DNA from: Actinomycetes bacterium
GTDB taxonomy: Bacteria > Actinomycetota > Acidimicrobiia > Acidimicrobiales > Acidimicrobiaceae
DNA: 37,850 nucleotides
Direction: 5' to 3'
NCBI GenBank assembly: GCA_021786375.1
Contig: JAJYNL010000117.1
Coordinates: 1-37,850, forward strand
This document shows positions 8,312 through 18,852 of the stretch, piece after piece. The first letter of the stretch is position 1; each line of letters opens with the position of its first letter. The translations under genes and the position numbers were made by a program. A model generated the notes under the pieces. That model ran no database searches. It was given only the letters and a program-made list of their open reading frames with translations, and was not told the origin of the DNA.

Positions 8312-9000
8312 GAGGGGGACTCTATCCTGGCGCGGTCGGGCTTGCCCTGATAGACAAGCTTTCCATCAGAGATGGCCAGCATCGCGCCGCACACTTGGAG
8401 CAGGTCAGGGAGGTGCGTCGCCACCAGAACCGCGGCCCCGGCTTCGGCGGATTCCGTGAGCGACGCGGCCAGGGAGCGCACACCGGGCCCGTCCAATCCG
8501 TTGGACGGCTCGTCGAGAATGAGCAGCTTGTAGGGGCGCACAAGGCCCATCGCCAGCGACACCTTCTGGCGCTGGCCCCTCGAGAAGCCGGATGGCAAGG
8601 AATCGTGCAACTCACTTATCGAGAAGCGGCGCAAGAGGTCATCCGCCCGAGCAGAGAAGTCCTCCACCCCGCACAGCCGTGCCGAGAAGGCGAGATGCTC
8701 CCATACGGTGAGATCGGCATACAGGGCCGGCTCGTCGAAGATGATCGAAGTGACCGAGCGCGCCTGCCGCGAACCCGCCGCAGCGCCGAGAATCTCGATG
8801 CGCCCCGAATCCGGCTTGGAGAGGCCCGCGACGGTGCGGATGATGGTGGTCTTGCCCGAGCCGTTTGGGCCGACTAGAGCGGTCACCGAGCCGGGCGCGA
8901 GAGCGAAGCTGATGCCATTGACGGCGGCATGGTGGTCGAAGCTCTTTGTCAGCTCCTTGACCTCAAGCACTTTGGCTTTGGTCTTGGCCTCAGCAGCCAT
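8308..9000 (-). CDS. ABC transporter ATP-binding protein
   Basis: A 230-residue ATPase subunit. Walker A GPNGSGKT is at residues 44-51, the signature reads FSRGQRQKV (139-147, a variant of LSGGQ), and Walker B LLILDEP is at 159-165 followed by the D-loop GLD. The short form and neighbouring permease suggest an ABC-2-like exporter. A strong GAGGAG precedes the ATG. It lies 15 bases after the permease gene, and so at the end of the run ilvB-ilvN-ilvC-permease-ATPase. Substrate unknown. Being in the ilv operon makes a link to branched-chain amino acid metabolism possible, but this is inference. Confidence 0.9.
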   Translation of the reverse strand: MAAEAKTKAKVLEVKELTKSFDHHAAVNGISFALAPGSVTALVGPNGSGKTTIIRTVAGLSKPDSGRIEILGAAAGSRQARSVTSIIFDEPALYADLTVWEHLAFSARLCGVEDFSARADDLLRRFSISELHDSLPSGFSRGQRQKVSLAMGLVRPYKLLILDEPSNGLDGPGVRSLAASLTESAEAGAAVLVATHLPDLLQVCGAMLAISDGKLVYQGKPDRARIESPS

Positions 9001-9015
9001 GATTCACAACGCTCC

Positions 9016-10584
9016 TCATTCGGCCGATATCACGTTCCGGGCCCGTAGCCAGGCCCAGGTTCCCACCGGCACCACCAGCGAGAAGAATGCTCCTGAAAGC
9101 GCGTCGGTCTCAGGCGGCCGCCCCAGGCTAACCGCGTGGTGGGAGTTCAAGGAAGGCAGAAGCCATACCGATGCTGCCACCAGCGGAACCAGCTCCAAGA
9201 AGATTCCGAATGACTGGGCCTCCGGGGTAAGAAGGCCGACACCCACGCTAGGAGCGCCTGACCTGACGGCGGTTATGGCCGCCCCGAAGACAACCGACAC
9301 TCCCATCGAGAGCGCCACCGAGGCCACTACCGCCAGCGGGACCCCCTTCACGAACAGGGAAGTCGCCATTGACGCCGCCTCGAAGAGCACCACCCCGACG
9401 ATCACCGGCAGGACAAGCAGCCTGGAGACCAGCCAGCCGTCGTCGACAGGGATATTGACGAAGTTGACCGGCCGATCCACCACGGAACTGAGCGCATCCA
9501 CCAGCTCAAGACCGGCCGCGAATGCGAGGGGGATGGCGGCCAGGTAGGCAAGTGCCCCCTTCTCCCAGGCGAGCGTCGCCAGCCAGCTCGAGACGAGCAC
9601 CAGCGCCAGAAGGCGAACGTATCGCCGGATCGACCAGTGTGTGAAGTTGGCGAGCGAGCGGAGCACGGGCGCCATGCGAGGGGAAGGCAGCAACCGCCAG
9701 AGAAAGGCAAAGGCCCGCCTCGGGCGGTAGCCGTCTTCGGACAGCGCGCGGGAGGCGAGTATAACGGCTCGTATATCCCTGGTCGCCAAGCCGAAGCGCA
9801 GCCTGGACACCATCTCGGAGTGACGCTCGATCTTTTCAATGTCGGCACTGCCAGTTCGCATGATACCAAGTGCCCCAAGGACAGCCCATGCGCCGAGCGC
9901 CGTGAAGGCGAGCGTCGTACCGCCCGTTCCGTATCGCAGGGTCTGGCCGGAGAGGTAGAAGGGATCGATGTGCAGGCCGCTCAGGTAGGCGGCGGCCTCG
10001 AAGGCGGCAAGCAGAAACCCGATGCCGTAAGCCACCCGCCTGCCCAGGGCAAGCGAGAGGGAGATGGTGGAGCCCGCTCCATAGGCGAGGCCGGCCATCG
10101 CGCCCAGGGCGCCAAAGCCCAGGGGCGGGTCAGCGGGATGGGCGGGCGACAACGTCCGCGCGCCGAAGCCGATCGCCGCCCCGAGAAAGGCTCCCGCGAT
10201 GGCGTAACGGATGACCGCGCGCACGGCCTTGCCGCGCAGCAGCCGCTCGCGATTCATCGGAGAGAGGAACAGAAGCCGCAACTCGGCGGCGAAGAGGGAG
10301 AGGGGCGCTCCCCGGCTACCGGCTGCCAGGCCGCCTGCCAGGGCAGCCACCAGGACCACCGCACCTATACGGGGCGCGAAAGACGAGAAGGCCGCCACCT
10401 GGGCACTGGTGAAGACGAAGAACTTCGAGGCGGTCGCCGCCACGTCCAGAACGAGCAGGACGGCGATGGCCGAAAAGTACCCCTTTACGATGACGTTGAG
10501 CAGGTCGTGACTTGCGGCGAAGTGGGACCTGCGTGCCGAGGAGAGGTCGCGGAGAACCGCCCTCTCCTGCACAGCCTGGCTCAA
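9016..10584 (-). CDS. Polytopic membrane protein, probable ABC-2-like permease partner
   Basis: A 522-residue protein with roughly twelve hydrophobic segments and a soluble loop in the middle (about residues 235-300). I do not recognise a named family. The adjacent ATPase gene makes it the likely membrane subunit of that transporter. The TTG start at 10584 follows the ilvC stop codon directly (TAATTG), and GGAGG lies just before the ilvC stop, so its translation is coupled to ilvC. A GTG four codons downstream is an alternative start. Its position means that it is transcribed under the ilvBNC attenuator unless an internal promoter exists; I saw none. Confidence 0.7.
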   Translation of the reverse strand: MSQAVQERAVLRDLSSARRSHFAASHDLLNVIVKGYFSAIAVLLVLDVAATASKFFVFTSAQVAAFSSFAPRIGAVVLVAALAGGLAAGSRGAPLSLFAAELRLLFLSPMNRERLLRGKAVRAVIRYAIAGAFLGAAIGFGARTLSPAHPADPPLGFGALGAMAGLAYGAGSTISLSLALGRRVAYGIGFLLAAFEAAAYLSGLHIDPFYLSGQTLRYGTGGTTLAFTALGAWAVLGALGIMRTGSADIEKIERHSEMVSRLRFGLATRDIRAVILASRALSEDGYRPRRAFAFLWRLLPSPRMAPVLRSLANFTHWSIRRYVRLLALVLVSSWLATLAWEKGALAYLAAIPLAFAAGLELVDALSSVVDRPVNFVNIPVDDGWLVSRLLVLPVIVGVVLFEAASMATSLFVKGVPLAVVASVALSMGVSVVFGAAITAVRSGAPSVGVGLLTPEAQSFGIFLELVPLVAASVWLLPSLNSHHAVSLGRPPETDALSGAFFSLVVPVGTWAWLRARNVISAE

Positions 10585-12192
<1,608 letters not shown>

Positions 12193-12196
<4 letters not shown>

Positions 12197-13917
12197 CGTG
12201 CACCCCCGTAACTTGGCCCAAGCACGATCTCGTCGTTGCTGGCCCCGGCAGGGACCATCGGGTATACCTTCTCGCCGGAGTCGATCCGGAACTCAATGAC
12301 CACCGGCCGGTCATTGATGTCGTTGGCCTTCTCGATGGCCGGCGCAACCTCTTCCGGCGCCTCCACGCGCAGGGCGACGCAACCCATCGCCTCTGCCCAC
12401 TTGACGTAGTCCGGAAGGTCAGGAGAGAGATAGACCTCGGAATATCGCTGGTCGTAGAACATCTCTTGCCACTGGCGGACCATCCCCAAGTAGGCGTTGT
12501 TGAGAAGTGCGATCTTCACGGGTATGCGCTCCGCGGATGCGGTGACCAGCTCCTGTGCGGTCATCTGGAAGCACCCGTCACCGTCGACGGCCCAAACCAC
12601 CTTGTCGGGCCTTCCCACCTTGGCACCGATGGAGGCGGGAACGGCATAGCCCATGGTCCCGAGTCCGCCGGAGTTGACCCATGCGTTCGGATGATCGAAG
12701 CGCCAGTACTGGGAGGCCCACATCTGATGCTGCCCGACTCCCGATGCCAGGATCGAGCCCTCGGGAGTCAGCGAAGAAAGAGTCTCGATGACGTACTGGG
12801 GCTTGAGACCGTTCCCGGATCCGTCGCGGTCATAGGAGAGCGGGTAGAGCTTCTGCCACTCGCGAATCCGAGAGATCCACGGGGCCAGGTCCGCCTGAAC
12901 CATCTCACCGGCCTCACCCTTGTCAAGGGCCTCGATAAGATCCTCGATGACGGAGCGCACGTCCCCGACGATGGGAATGTCGGCGTGACGTATCTTGGAG
13001 AGCTCCGCGGGGTCGATGTCGACGTGGATGACCTTTGCCTCGGGCGCGAACCCGGAGAGCTTGCCGGTGACCCGGTCGTCGAAACGTGCGCCAAGCGTAA
13101 CGAGAAGGTCCGACTTCTGCATGGCGGTCACCGCGCTGTAGTTGCCGTGCATTCCGGGCATCCCGAGACAGAGCGGGTGGCTGTCCGGGAAGGCTCCTCG
13201 CGCCATCAGGGTCGTCACGACCGGTATGCCGGTCTTCTCCGCCAAGGTGAGCAGTGCCCTGGAAGCTCCGGCGCGAATTACTCCGCCACCGACGTAAAGC
13301 ACCGGACGCCGCGCCTCCTTGATCATCCTGGCTGCGGCCTGGATCGAGCGGGGATGCCCCTTGGTGGTCGGCTTGAATCCGGGCAGGTCCACCGCGTCGG
13401 GCCAGTACCAGTCCATCATCTGGTTGCTGACGTCCTTGGGGACGTCAATGAGGACCGGCCCCGGCCGTCCGTTGGTCGCAACGTGGAAGGCCTCGGCAAC
13501 CACTTCGGGAATCTCCGCGGCGTCGGTTATCAGCCAGTTGTGCTTAGTGATGCTCATGGTGATGCCGGTGGTGTCGGCCTCCTGGAAGGCATCCGTGCCG
13601 ATGGAGGAGGTGGCGACCTGGCCGGTGATGACGACCATCGGGGTCGAGTCCATGTACGCATTCGCCAGCGGGGTAACGATATTGGTGGCAGCCGGACCCG
13701 AGGTCACCATCGCCACTCCCGGGCGATTTGTCACCTGTGCGTAGCCCTCGGCCATGTGGCCGGCTCCCTGCTCGTGACGGACGAGTATGTGCCGGATGGG
13801 CGAATCGATGATCGGATCGTAGACCGGCAGTATCGCTCCGCCGGGAAGTCCGAAGATCACCTCCACGCCTTGCATCTCGAGGCTCTTTATGAGGGCCTGT
13901 GCCCCAGTCAGTTTCAT
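12193..13917 (-). CDS. ilvB: Acetolactate synthase large (catalytic) subunit IlvB
   Basis: A ThDP-dependent enzyme joining two pyruvate molecules, or pyruvate and 2-oxobutyrate, in the first common step of valine, leucine and isoleucine synthesis. The 574-residue protein shows the catalytic glutamate region ([15 protein letters not shown]), the FAD-binding middle domain and the ThDP/metal motif [15 protein letters not shown] ending in LLNN. The lead position of the operon and the attenuator at 13979-14076 place the whole run ilvB-N-C-permease-ATPase under control by branched-chain aminoacyl-tRNA levels. Confidence 0.95.
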
Positions 13918-13978
13918 CTCATGCTTTCCTTTGCGTCAAAGTCCGGAGGATCTTCGCACATGGGTTCCCTTTGGATAC

Positions 13979-14002
13979 AAAAAAGCCTCCCGCTAGGGAG
14001 GC
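13979..14002 (-). terminator. Intrinsic terminator (attenuator) ahead of ilvB
   Basis: Read on the minus strand, GCCTCCC and GGGAGGC form a 7-base-pair stem with a 4-base loop, followed by six T (13984-13979). It lies between the branched-chain leader peptide and ilvB, about 60 bases before the ilvB start, so it must act conditionally. Confidence 0.85.
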
Positions 14003-14007
14003 AAAGC

Positions 14008-14036
14008 AGCGCCGCTGATAAACAGACCGCGGCGCT
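14008..14036 (-). promoter_or_regulatory. Leader hairpin of the ilv attenuator
   Basis: On the minus strand AGCGCCGC (14036-14029) pairs with GCGGCGCT (14015-14008) across a 13-base loop. The first arm overlaps the stop codon of the leader peptide, so a ribosome finishing the peptide covers it, while one stalled on the Leu/Val codons does not. This is the position expected for the sensing hairpin of an attenuator. In addition GCCTCTC in the leader coding region could pair with the 3' arm of the terminator. Confidence 0.55.
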
Positions 14037-14076
14037 ACTCGATCGTTACTACAACTAGAAGAGAGGCGCTTTTCAT
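14035..14076 (-). CDS. Branched-chain leader peptide of the ilvBNC attenuator
   Basis: A 13-codon frame on the minus strand encodes MKSASLLVVVTIE and stops at TAG (14037-14035). Residues 6-12 are Leu-Leu-Val-Val-Val-Thr-Ile, a run of the three end products plus threonine, the precursor of isoleucine. It is like the leader of the Corynebacterium ilvBNC attenuator, which carries a similar LVVVT core. The -10 box of the promoter ends 9 bases before the ATG, so the message has almost no 5' untranslated region and no ribosome binding site: the peptide is probably made from a leaderless transcript. Confidence 0.85.
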   Translation of the reverse strand: MKSASLLVVVTIE

Positions 14077-14085
14077 GTAGAGCAC

Positions 14086-14114
14086 ATCCTAATCGTCGGC
14101 CCCGGAGGATGCAA
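14086..14114 (-). promoter_or_regulatory. Promoter of the ilvBNC leader
   Basis: On the minus strand TTGCAT (14114-14109) and TAGGAT (14091-14086) are separated by exactly 17 bases, a near-ideal sigma70-type promoter. The -35 is identical to that before the leuA leader. Confidence 0.75.
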
Positions 14115-14120
14115 TACCGT

Positions 14121-14167
14121 CCTCCCGCGTTGCATGCACGGGAGGGCGGACCAGCCTAAAGGCTGGT
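14121..14167 (-). terminator. Two tandem hairpins at the end of ilvD
   Basis: ACCAGCC/GGCTGGT (14167-14161 with 14156-14150) spans the ilvD stop codon, and CGGGAGG/CCTCCCG (14145-14139 with 14127-14121) follows. Neither has a T-run, so they may act as weak or Rho-assisted terminators, or protect the 3' end. They separate ilvD from the ilvB promoter. Confidence 0.4.
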
Positions 14168-15865
14168 TACGGCGCCCAGTTCGGCACCTTGGACAAGCTT
14201 GGCGTACTTTGCCAGCACACCGCGGGTGTAGCGGGGCTCGGGATGCTTCAAATTGGCGAGCCGGCGTGCCAGCTCATCCTCGGGGACATGCAGTTCGATA
14301 CTCTTGGAATCCAGGTCCACTGTTATGCGGTCACCATCCGCAACCAGCGCTATCGGGCCATTGTCCACCGCCTCCGGTGCGACGTGGCCGATGGACAGCC
14401 CGTGGGTTCCACCACTGAAGCGGCCGTCGGTAACAAGCGCGCAGTCCGATCCACGGCCCGCGCCCTTCAGAGCGCCGGTGACTGCGAGCATCTCGCGCAT
14501 GCCGGGCCCTCCCTTGGGACCCTCGTAGCGGATCACCAATACGGTGTTGGGTTGTATCTCACCGGCAAGAATGGCTTCCAGCGCCTTCTCCTCGCCGTTG
14601 AAGACTCTCGCCGTGCCATCGAAGCTGGTTGCGCCGGCGTCGACGCCGGCGACCTTGAGTACTGCGCCCTTTGGGGCGAGCGAGCCGCGAAGAATCACGA
14701 TCCCGCCTACCGCATGGATCGGGTCCGACAACGGGTGGACCACGGTCCCGTCGGGAGCGGGCGGATCCAGTTCGGCCAGGTTCTCAGCCACGGTCTTGCC
14801 GGTGACGGTAACGCAGTCACCGTGCAGCAGCCCCGCCTCGAGCAGGTGGCGCATCACCATGGGTACTCCACCCACCAGATCGAGGTCACTCATGTGAAAG
14901 CGGCCGTGGGGCTTGGTGTCGGCGATATGCGGGGTACGGGCGGCAATGCGGTTGAAATCGTCCAGGGAAAGATCCACCTGTGCCTCGTAGGCGATCGCCA
15001 TCAGGTGGAGCACCGCGTTGGTCGAGCCACCCAGGGCCATGACCACCGCGATCGCGTTCTCGAAAGCCTCGCGCGTCATTATCGCGCGAGCCCTCAGATC
15101 GAGTTCAAGCAGACGGATCACGGCCTCACCCGAACGATAGGCGTAATCCATCCGCCGCTTGTCAACCGCGGGGGCCGACGATGATCCCGGCAGCGCCATG
15201 CCTAAGGCCTCGGCCGCCGACGCCATGGTATTGGCGGTGAACATTCCCGCACAGGAACCGATGGTGGGGCAGGCGTTGGTTTCGATCAGGGCTAGTTCCT
15301 CGTCCGTCAGCCCACCCGTCGCCCGGGCGCCTACGGCCTCGAAGACCGAGACGATGTCAAGTGCCCGGCCGTCGGCGTGGCCCGGCATGATGGTCCCGCC
15401 GTAGAGGAAGACCGCCGGAAGGTCGAGGCGGGCCGCCGCCATCAGCATCCCCGGCAGCGACTTGTCACAGCCGGCCAGGGCCACGAGCCCGTCAAAGCGC
15501 TCGGCGTGCATCATGGTCTCCACCGAATCGGCGATAACTTCGCGGGAGACGAGTGAGGCGTGCATGCCCTCGTGCCCCATGGAGATGCCGTCGCTGACCG
15601 CAATGGTGGTGAACTCCAAGGGGAACCCGCCTGCCGAGAAGACCCCGTCCTTCGACCTCCTGGCAAGCTCGGCCAAGGGAAGGTTGCAGGGCGTCACCTC
15701 GTTCCAGGACGAGGCGACCCCGATCTGGGGCTTGTCCCAATCCTCGTCGGTCATTCCCACAGCCCGCAACATGGCGCGGGCGGGAGCCTTGGTATAGCCC
15801 TCGGTGACATCCTTGGAGCGGATCTTGAGGTCGCGGCGGTAGGCGTTCTTCTCGGTTGGCTGCAT
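14156..15865 (-). CDS. ilvD: Dihydroxy-acid dehydratase IlvD
   Basis: IlvD dehydrates the dihydroxy acids made by IlvC to the 2-oxo acids of valine and isoleucine, with an iron-sulfur cluster as Lewis acid. The 569-residue protein carries the cluster cysteine regions [13 protein letters not shown] and [18 protein letters not shown] and the C-terminal [15 protein letters not shown] motif. ATG 15865 is chosen because a -10 box lies 8 bases upstream; a TTG at 15877 is also in frame but falls inside that box. ilvD has its own promoter and is separated from ilvB by hairpins and by the attenuator, so it is not directly subject to the ilvB leader. Confidence 0.95.
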   Translation of the reverse strand: MQPTEKNAYRRDLKIRSKDVTEGYTKAPARAMLRAVGMTDEDWDKPQIGVASSWNEVTPCNLPLAELARRSKDGVFSAGGFPLEFTTIAVSDGISMGHEGMHASLVSREVIADSVETMMHAERFDGLVALAGCDKSLPGMLMAAARLDLPAVFLYGGTIMPGHADGRALDIVSVFEAVGARATGGLTDEELALIETNACPTIGSCAGMFTANTMASAAEALGMALPGSSSAPAVDKRRMDYAYRSGEAVIRLLELDLRARAIMTREAFENAIAVVMALGGSTNAVLHLMAIAYEAQVDLSLDDFNRIAARTPHIADTKPHGRFHMSDLDLVGGVPMVMRHLLEAGLLHGDCVTVTGKTVAENLAELDPPAPDGTVVHPLSDPIHAVGGIVILRGSLAPKGAVLKVAGVDAGATSFDGTARVFNGEEKALEAILAGEIQPNTVLVIRYEGPKGGPGMREMLAVTGALKGAGRGSDCALVTDGRFSGGTHGLSIGHVAPEAVDNGPIALVADGDRITVDLDSKSIELHVPEDELARRLANLKHPEPRYTRGVLAKYAKLVQGAELGAVTSL

Positions 15866-15873
15866 GGGCTTTA

Positions 15874-15879
15874 ACAATA
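15874..15879 (-). promoter_or_regulatory. -10 box for ilvD (leaderless start)
   Basis: TATTGT on the minus strand ends 8 bases before the ATG of ilvD. A moderate -35 (TTCCGC) lies 17 bases further upstream. There is no ribosome binding site in the short interval. Confidence 0.45.
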
Positions 15880-15923
15880 GCCAAGGCCGTGGGCACGCGG
15901 AAATGCCAAGAACCCTGGCGCAT

Positions 15924-17276
15924 CTAGTCGGCGGTGATCGCTCCGCTGTCGCGATCGGTCCCGCGCCGCGTCGTCACGCCCAATGCGGCAAGTGCCACCA
16001 CCAACGCCAGACGGCCGGTCACGTCGGACTCCAGGTTGTGGCGGGCGATCTCCTGGCCCTCACCGTGCCAGACGATCAGCGTGAGAACGATGCTCACCAC
16101 CATCAGCGCCAGGCCTTGGACCAGGAGCCTTTCGTCGGCATCGTCGCCGATGATCAGCGAGGCCGTCAAAAGCGCGCCGAGAATCAGCAGCCATCCGGGG
16201 GGAAAGACGATGTCGTCGATCAGCCGCGGATAGCTTTGGCCCCGGGGCGCGTAGCCGCGAACGTTGGACGAAACCGAATTGAAGCACTGCGTCGGCTGTT
16301 GGAAAGGCTCGAACAAGACATAGCCGGGATGAGTGGCGAGGTAGAGCAGGTATGCGCGCGACGCGGAGTGGCGGAACCAGGCATCCAGGGATGAGAAGGC
16401 CGGATCCGCGGCATGGTAGATGACCACCTTCGCGTACCCGGCAGGCGCAGGGGTGGCAGTCGCGAGCGCGTCGATCGCCTGAGCGTCGGGCATGCCGTGG
16501 GCGCTGAACCACGCCACCCGCTCAGGGAAGGGAAAGATCCTCACATAGAAGACGTCTTTCAGATAGACCGAGGTCCGCTTGGTTCCCACGGCCACGTAGA
16601 GCGCGCCAAGGGACACCGCGGCGACGCAGACGGCAGCCGCCCACTGGAGTCGCCGCTCGGGCTTGTCGTAAAGGCCGAATATCGCGAGCCCGAGCGCGAG
16701 GAGTCCGAAGAGCATCACCTCCGAGTCCCTGAGTAGCACACCGGCGAAGGTCGCCAAGCCCAGAGCGGGCACAAGAAGTCGGGACCCGCGCAGGCCGACC
16801 CAGCTTGCCAAGGCAAGCGCGTTCACTGAGAGGGTGAAGCTTTCGGTGAGGATGGAGTAGTCCCAGAGCGAGATGGACTGGGCCACCGCCGTGCAGGCGA
16901 TGAAGGCGGCCACCGGGTAGCGGAACCAGCCGCGGCCGATGCGCCCGAACACCGCGAGGGCCAGCACGTCGAAAGAGAGGGCCGAGAACACGCCCTGGGC
17001 GAGAAGCATCCCGCGCCCATGCCCGAGGAGGCGTATCAGGTAAGGGTAGAGTGGCGGGCGCGAGCGCGTGAAGAGATCTCGCAGCGGGGTCGAGCTGAGC
17101 CGGATGTAATCAAGCGAGTCCTGCCAGATAAGCGGCCGCGAGTGAAGTAGCGGTCCCACGACATACATCCACTGAAGTACCGCCACGCCAACGACGATCG
17201 CCATTCCGGCGACAACTGTGGCTCGGCTCTCGGCACTGGGTTCCAGTGCGTCGCGCCCCAGGCGATGCACCTGCAC
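15924..17276 (-). CDS. Polytopic membrane protein, possible GT-C type glycosyltransferase
   Basis: A 450-residue membrane protein with about ten hydrophobic segments. After the first segment comes a loop with [14 protein letters not shown], and later [15 protein letters not shown]. This arrangement recalls the first extracytoplasmic loop of GT-C lipid-linked sugar transferases such as the PMT/ArnT group, where an acidic residue is catalytic. The resemblance is from layout only. A large soluble loop (about residues 230-330) follows. The GTG start has a perfect -10 box 6 bases upstream, indicating a separate leaderless transcript rather than read-through from gatB. Substrate unknown. Confidence 0.6.
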   Translation of the reverse strand: MQVHRLGRDALEPSAESRATVVAGMAIVVGVAVLQWMYVVGPLLHSRPLIWQDSLDYIRLSSTPLRDLFTRSRPPLYPYLIRLLGHGRGMLLAQGVFSALSFDVLALAVFGRIGRGWFRYPVAAFIACTAVAQSISLWDYSILTESFTLSVNALALASWVGLRGSRLLVPALGLATFAGVLLRDSEVMLFGLLALGLAIFGLYDKPERRLQWAAAVCVAAVSLGALYVAVGTKRTSVYLKDVFYVRIFPFPERVAWFSAHGMPDAQAIDALATATPAPAGYAKVVIYHAADPAFSSLDAWFRHSASRAYLLYLATHPGYVLFEPFQQPTQCFNSVSSNVRGYAPRGQSYPRLIDDIVFPPGWLLILGALLTASLIIGDDADERLLVQGLALMVVSIVLTLIVWHGEGQEIARHNLESDVTGRLALVVALAALGVTTRRGTDRDSGAITAD

Positions 17277-17282
17277 ACGACG

Positions 17283-17288
17283 ATCATA
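17283..17288 (-). promoter_or_regulatory. -10 box for the GT-C-like gene (leaderless start)
   Basis: TATGAT on the minus strand lies exactly 6 bases before the GTG at 17276. This is one of the clearest leaderless arrangements in the window. Confidence 0.5.
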
Positions 17289-17370
17289 CCCGAGTGCCGT
17301 GCCGCATCGCCGGGGCCAAAGGTCGTGAGCCCTGCTTCTCCGATGTCAGCCGACGCGGCGCCGGCGCTGT

Positions 17371-18831
17371 TCAGCTCTGGGCACTCTCCCGCTTTCCTGC
17401 CAGCAAGGCCGAGAAAACCCGCCCGTTGACCTTGCCTCCGGAGGCCTTCATGGCGGCTCCGATGAAGAATCCTGCCAGCTGGTTCTCCCCGGCCATATAA
17501 CGGCCCCACTCGTTGGGGTGCTCTGCAGTCACCCTGTCGACCAGAGACCCGACCTCATCGTCGGAAAGGCCCACGAATCCGAGCGCGGAAATGGCCTCCT
17601 CGACGGCTCCTCCCGTCTCCGCAAGCCAGGCCATTACGGCCTTGGCCTGGGTGGCGGAGAGCCGTCCGGAGTCCTCCGCCTTCAAGACCCCCACAAAGGC
17701 TTCGGGCGAGAGGGCCTCCCCCGCGCCGACCAGGGCAGCAAGCTCGTTGGCAGCTCTCGACAGCGCGAGCTTGAATGGCAGCCCCGCCTCGGCCGCCGAG
17801 CTTACGAAGCCATCTAGATCCAGGCCGATGCAGGTGCCGATCTGCTCCAGCTCCGACCGATTCGGCTTTCCGCCGGCCAGATCCGACAATGCAGCCCGGC
17901 GCGCGGGAGGCAGCACCGGCAATTCGGCGCGCACCAGCTCGACCATCTCGCTCGAAGGCTCGAGCGGCACCAGGTCCGGCTCGGGAAAGTAGCGGTAGTC
18001 GTTCGCCTCCTCCTTGGAGCGCAGAGACGAAGTGACGCCCTGGTCCTCGTTCCAGTGGCGGGTCTGCTGGCGCACACGCCCGCCTTCCTCGACGATCTCC
18101 ATCTGCCTGCGCGCCTCGTATTGGATGGCGCGGCCAAGGGAACGGAGGGAGTTGAGGTTCTTTATCTCGCACCTGGTGCCCAGCTCTTCGGTCCCCTTTC
18201 GGTGGACCGACACGTTGGCGTCCACCCGCAGCGAACCCTCCTCCATCTTTCCGTCGGTGGCACCCGTGGCGACGAGGATTGCACGCAGCTCGGAGACGTA
18301 CTCGCGGGCCTCCTCCGCGCTCTCCATATCAGGTGCGGAGACTATCTCCACCAGTGGGATCCCTGAGCGGTTGTAGTCAACCAGTGAGAAATCGGCTCCC
18401 TGGATGCGCCCGGAGCTGCCCACGTGGGTGGTCTTCCCGGTGTCCTCCTCGATGTGCGCCCTCACGATCCCCACCCGCTTCCCGGCCACCGGGAGCTCCA
18501 GATATCCCTCGACGCATATCGGCTCGTCGTACTGGGAGATCTGGAAATCCTTGGGCATGTCCGGGTAGAAGTAGTTCTTGCGCGCAAAGACACTGCGGCG
18601 AACGTCGCAGTTGAGGGCAAGACCGATGGCGATCGCATATTCGACCGCGCGGCGGTTCAACACCGGCAGCGCACCCGGGAGCCCCAGGCACACCGGGCAG
18701 ATGTTGGTGTTGGGAGGCGACCCGAAGACGTTCGCACATCCGCAGAACAGCTTGGTGGCGGTGCGAAGCTCGCAATGAACCTCCAGCCCTACAGTTATCA
18801 GGTATTTGTCCTCGAGCGACAAAGCAGGCAT
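17371..18831 (-). CDS. gatB: Aspartyl/glutamyl-tRNA amidotransferase subunit B
   Basis: GatB binds misacylated Glu-tRNA-Gln or Asp-tRNA-Asn and phosphorylates the carboxylate before amidation. The 486-residue protein has the family N-terminus (VGLEVHCELRT, then KLFCGC), the central LVDYNRSGIPLVEIVS and RCEIKNLNS motifs, and the C-terminal YqeY-like tail domain. ATG 18831 is chosen because GGAACGGAAGG precedes it; a TTG five codons upstream is possible. It follows gatA by 21 bases in the operon gatC-gatA-gatB. Confidence 0.95.
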   Translation of the reverse strand: MPALSLEDKYLITVGLEVHCELRTATKLFCGCANVFGSPPNTNICPVCLGLPGALPVLNRRAVEYAIAIGLALNCDVRRSVFARKNYFYPDMPKDFQISQYDEPICVEGYLELPVAGKRVGIVRAHIEEDTGKTTHVGSSGRIQGADFSLVDYNRSGIPLVEIVSAPDMESAEEAREYVSELRAILVATGATDGKMEEGSLRVDANVSVHRKGTEELGTRCEIKNLNSLRSLGRAIQYEARRQMEIVEEGGRVRQQTRHWNEDQGVTSSLRSKEEANDYRYFPEPDLVPLEPSSEMVELVRAELPVLPPARRAALSDLAGGKPNRSELEQIGTCIGLDLDGFVSSAAEAGLPFKLALSRAANELAALVGAGEALSPEAFVGVLKAEDSGRLSATQAKAVMAWLAETGGAVEEAISALGFVGLSDDEVGSLVDRVTAEHPNEWGRYMAGENQLAGFFIGAAMKASGGKVNGRVFSALLAGKRESAQS

Positions 18832-18852
18832 CCTTCCGTTCCCCAACCGCGG

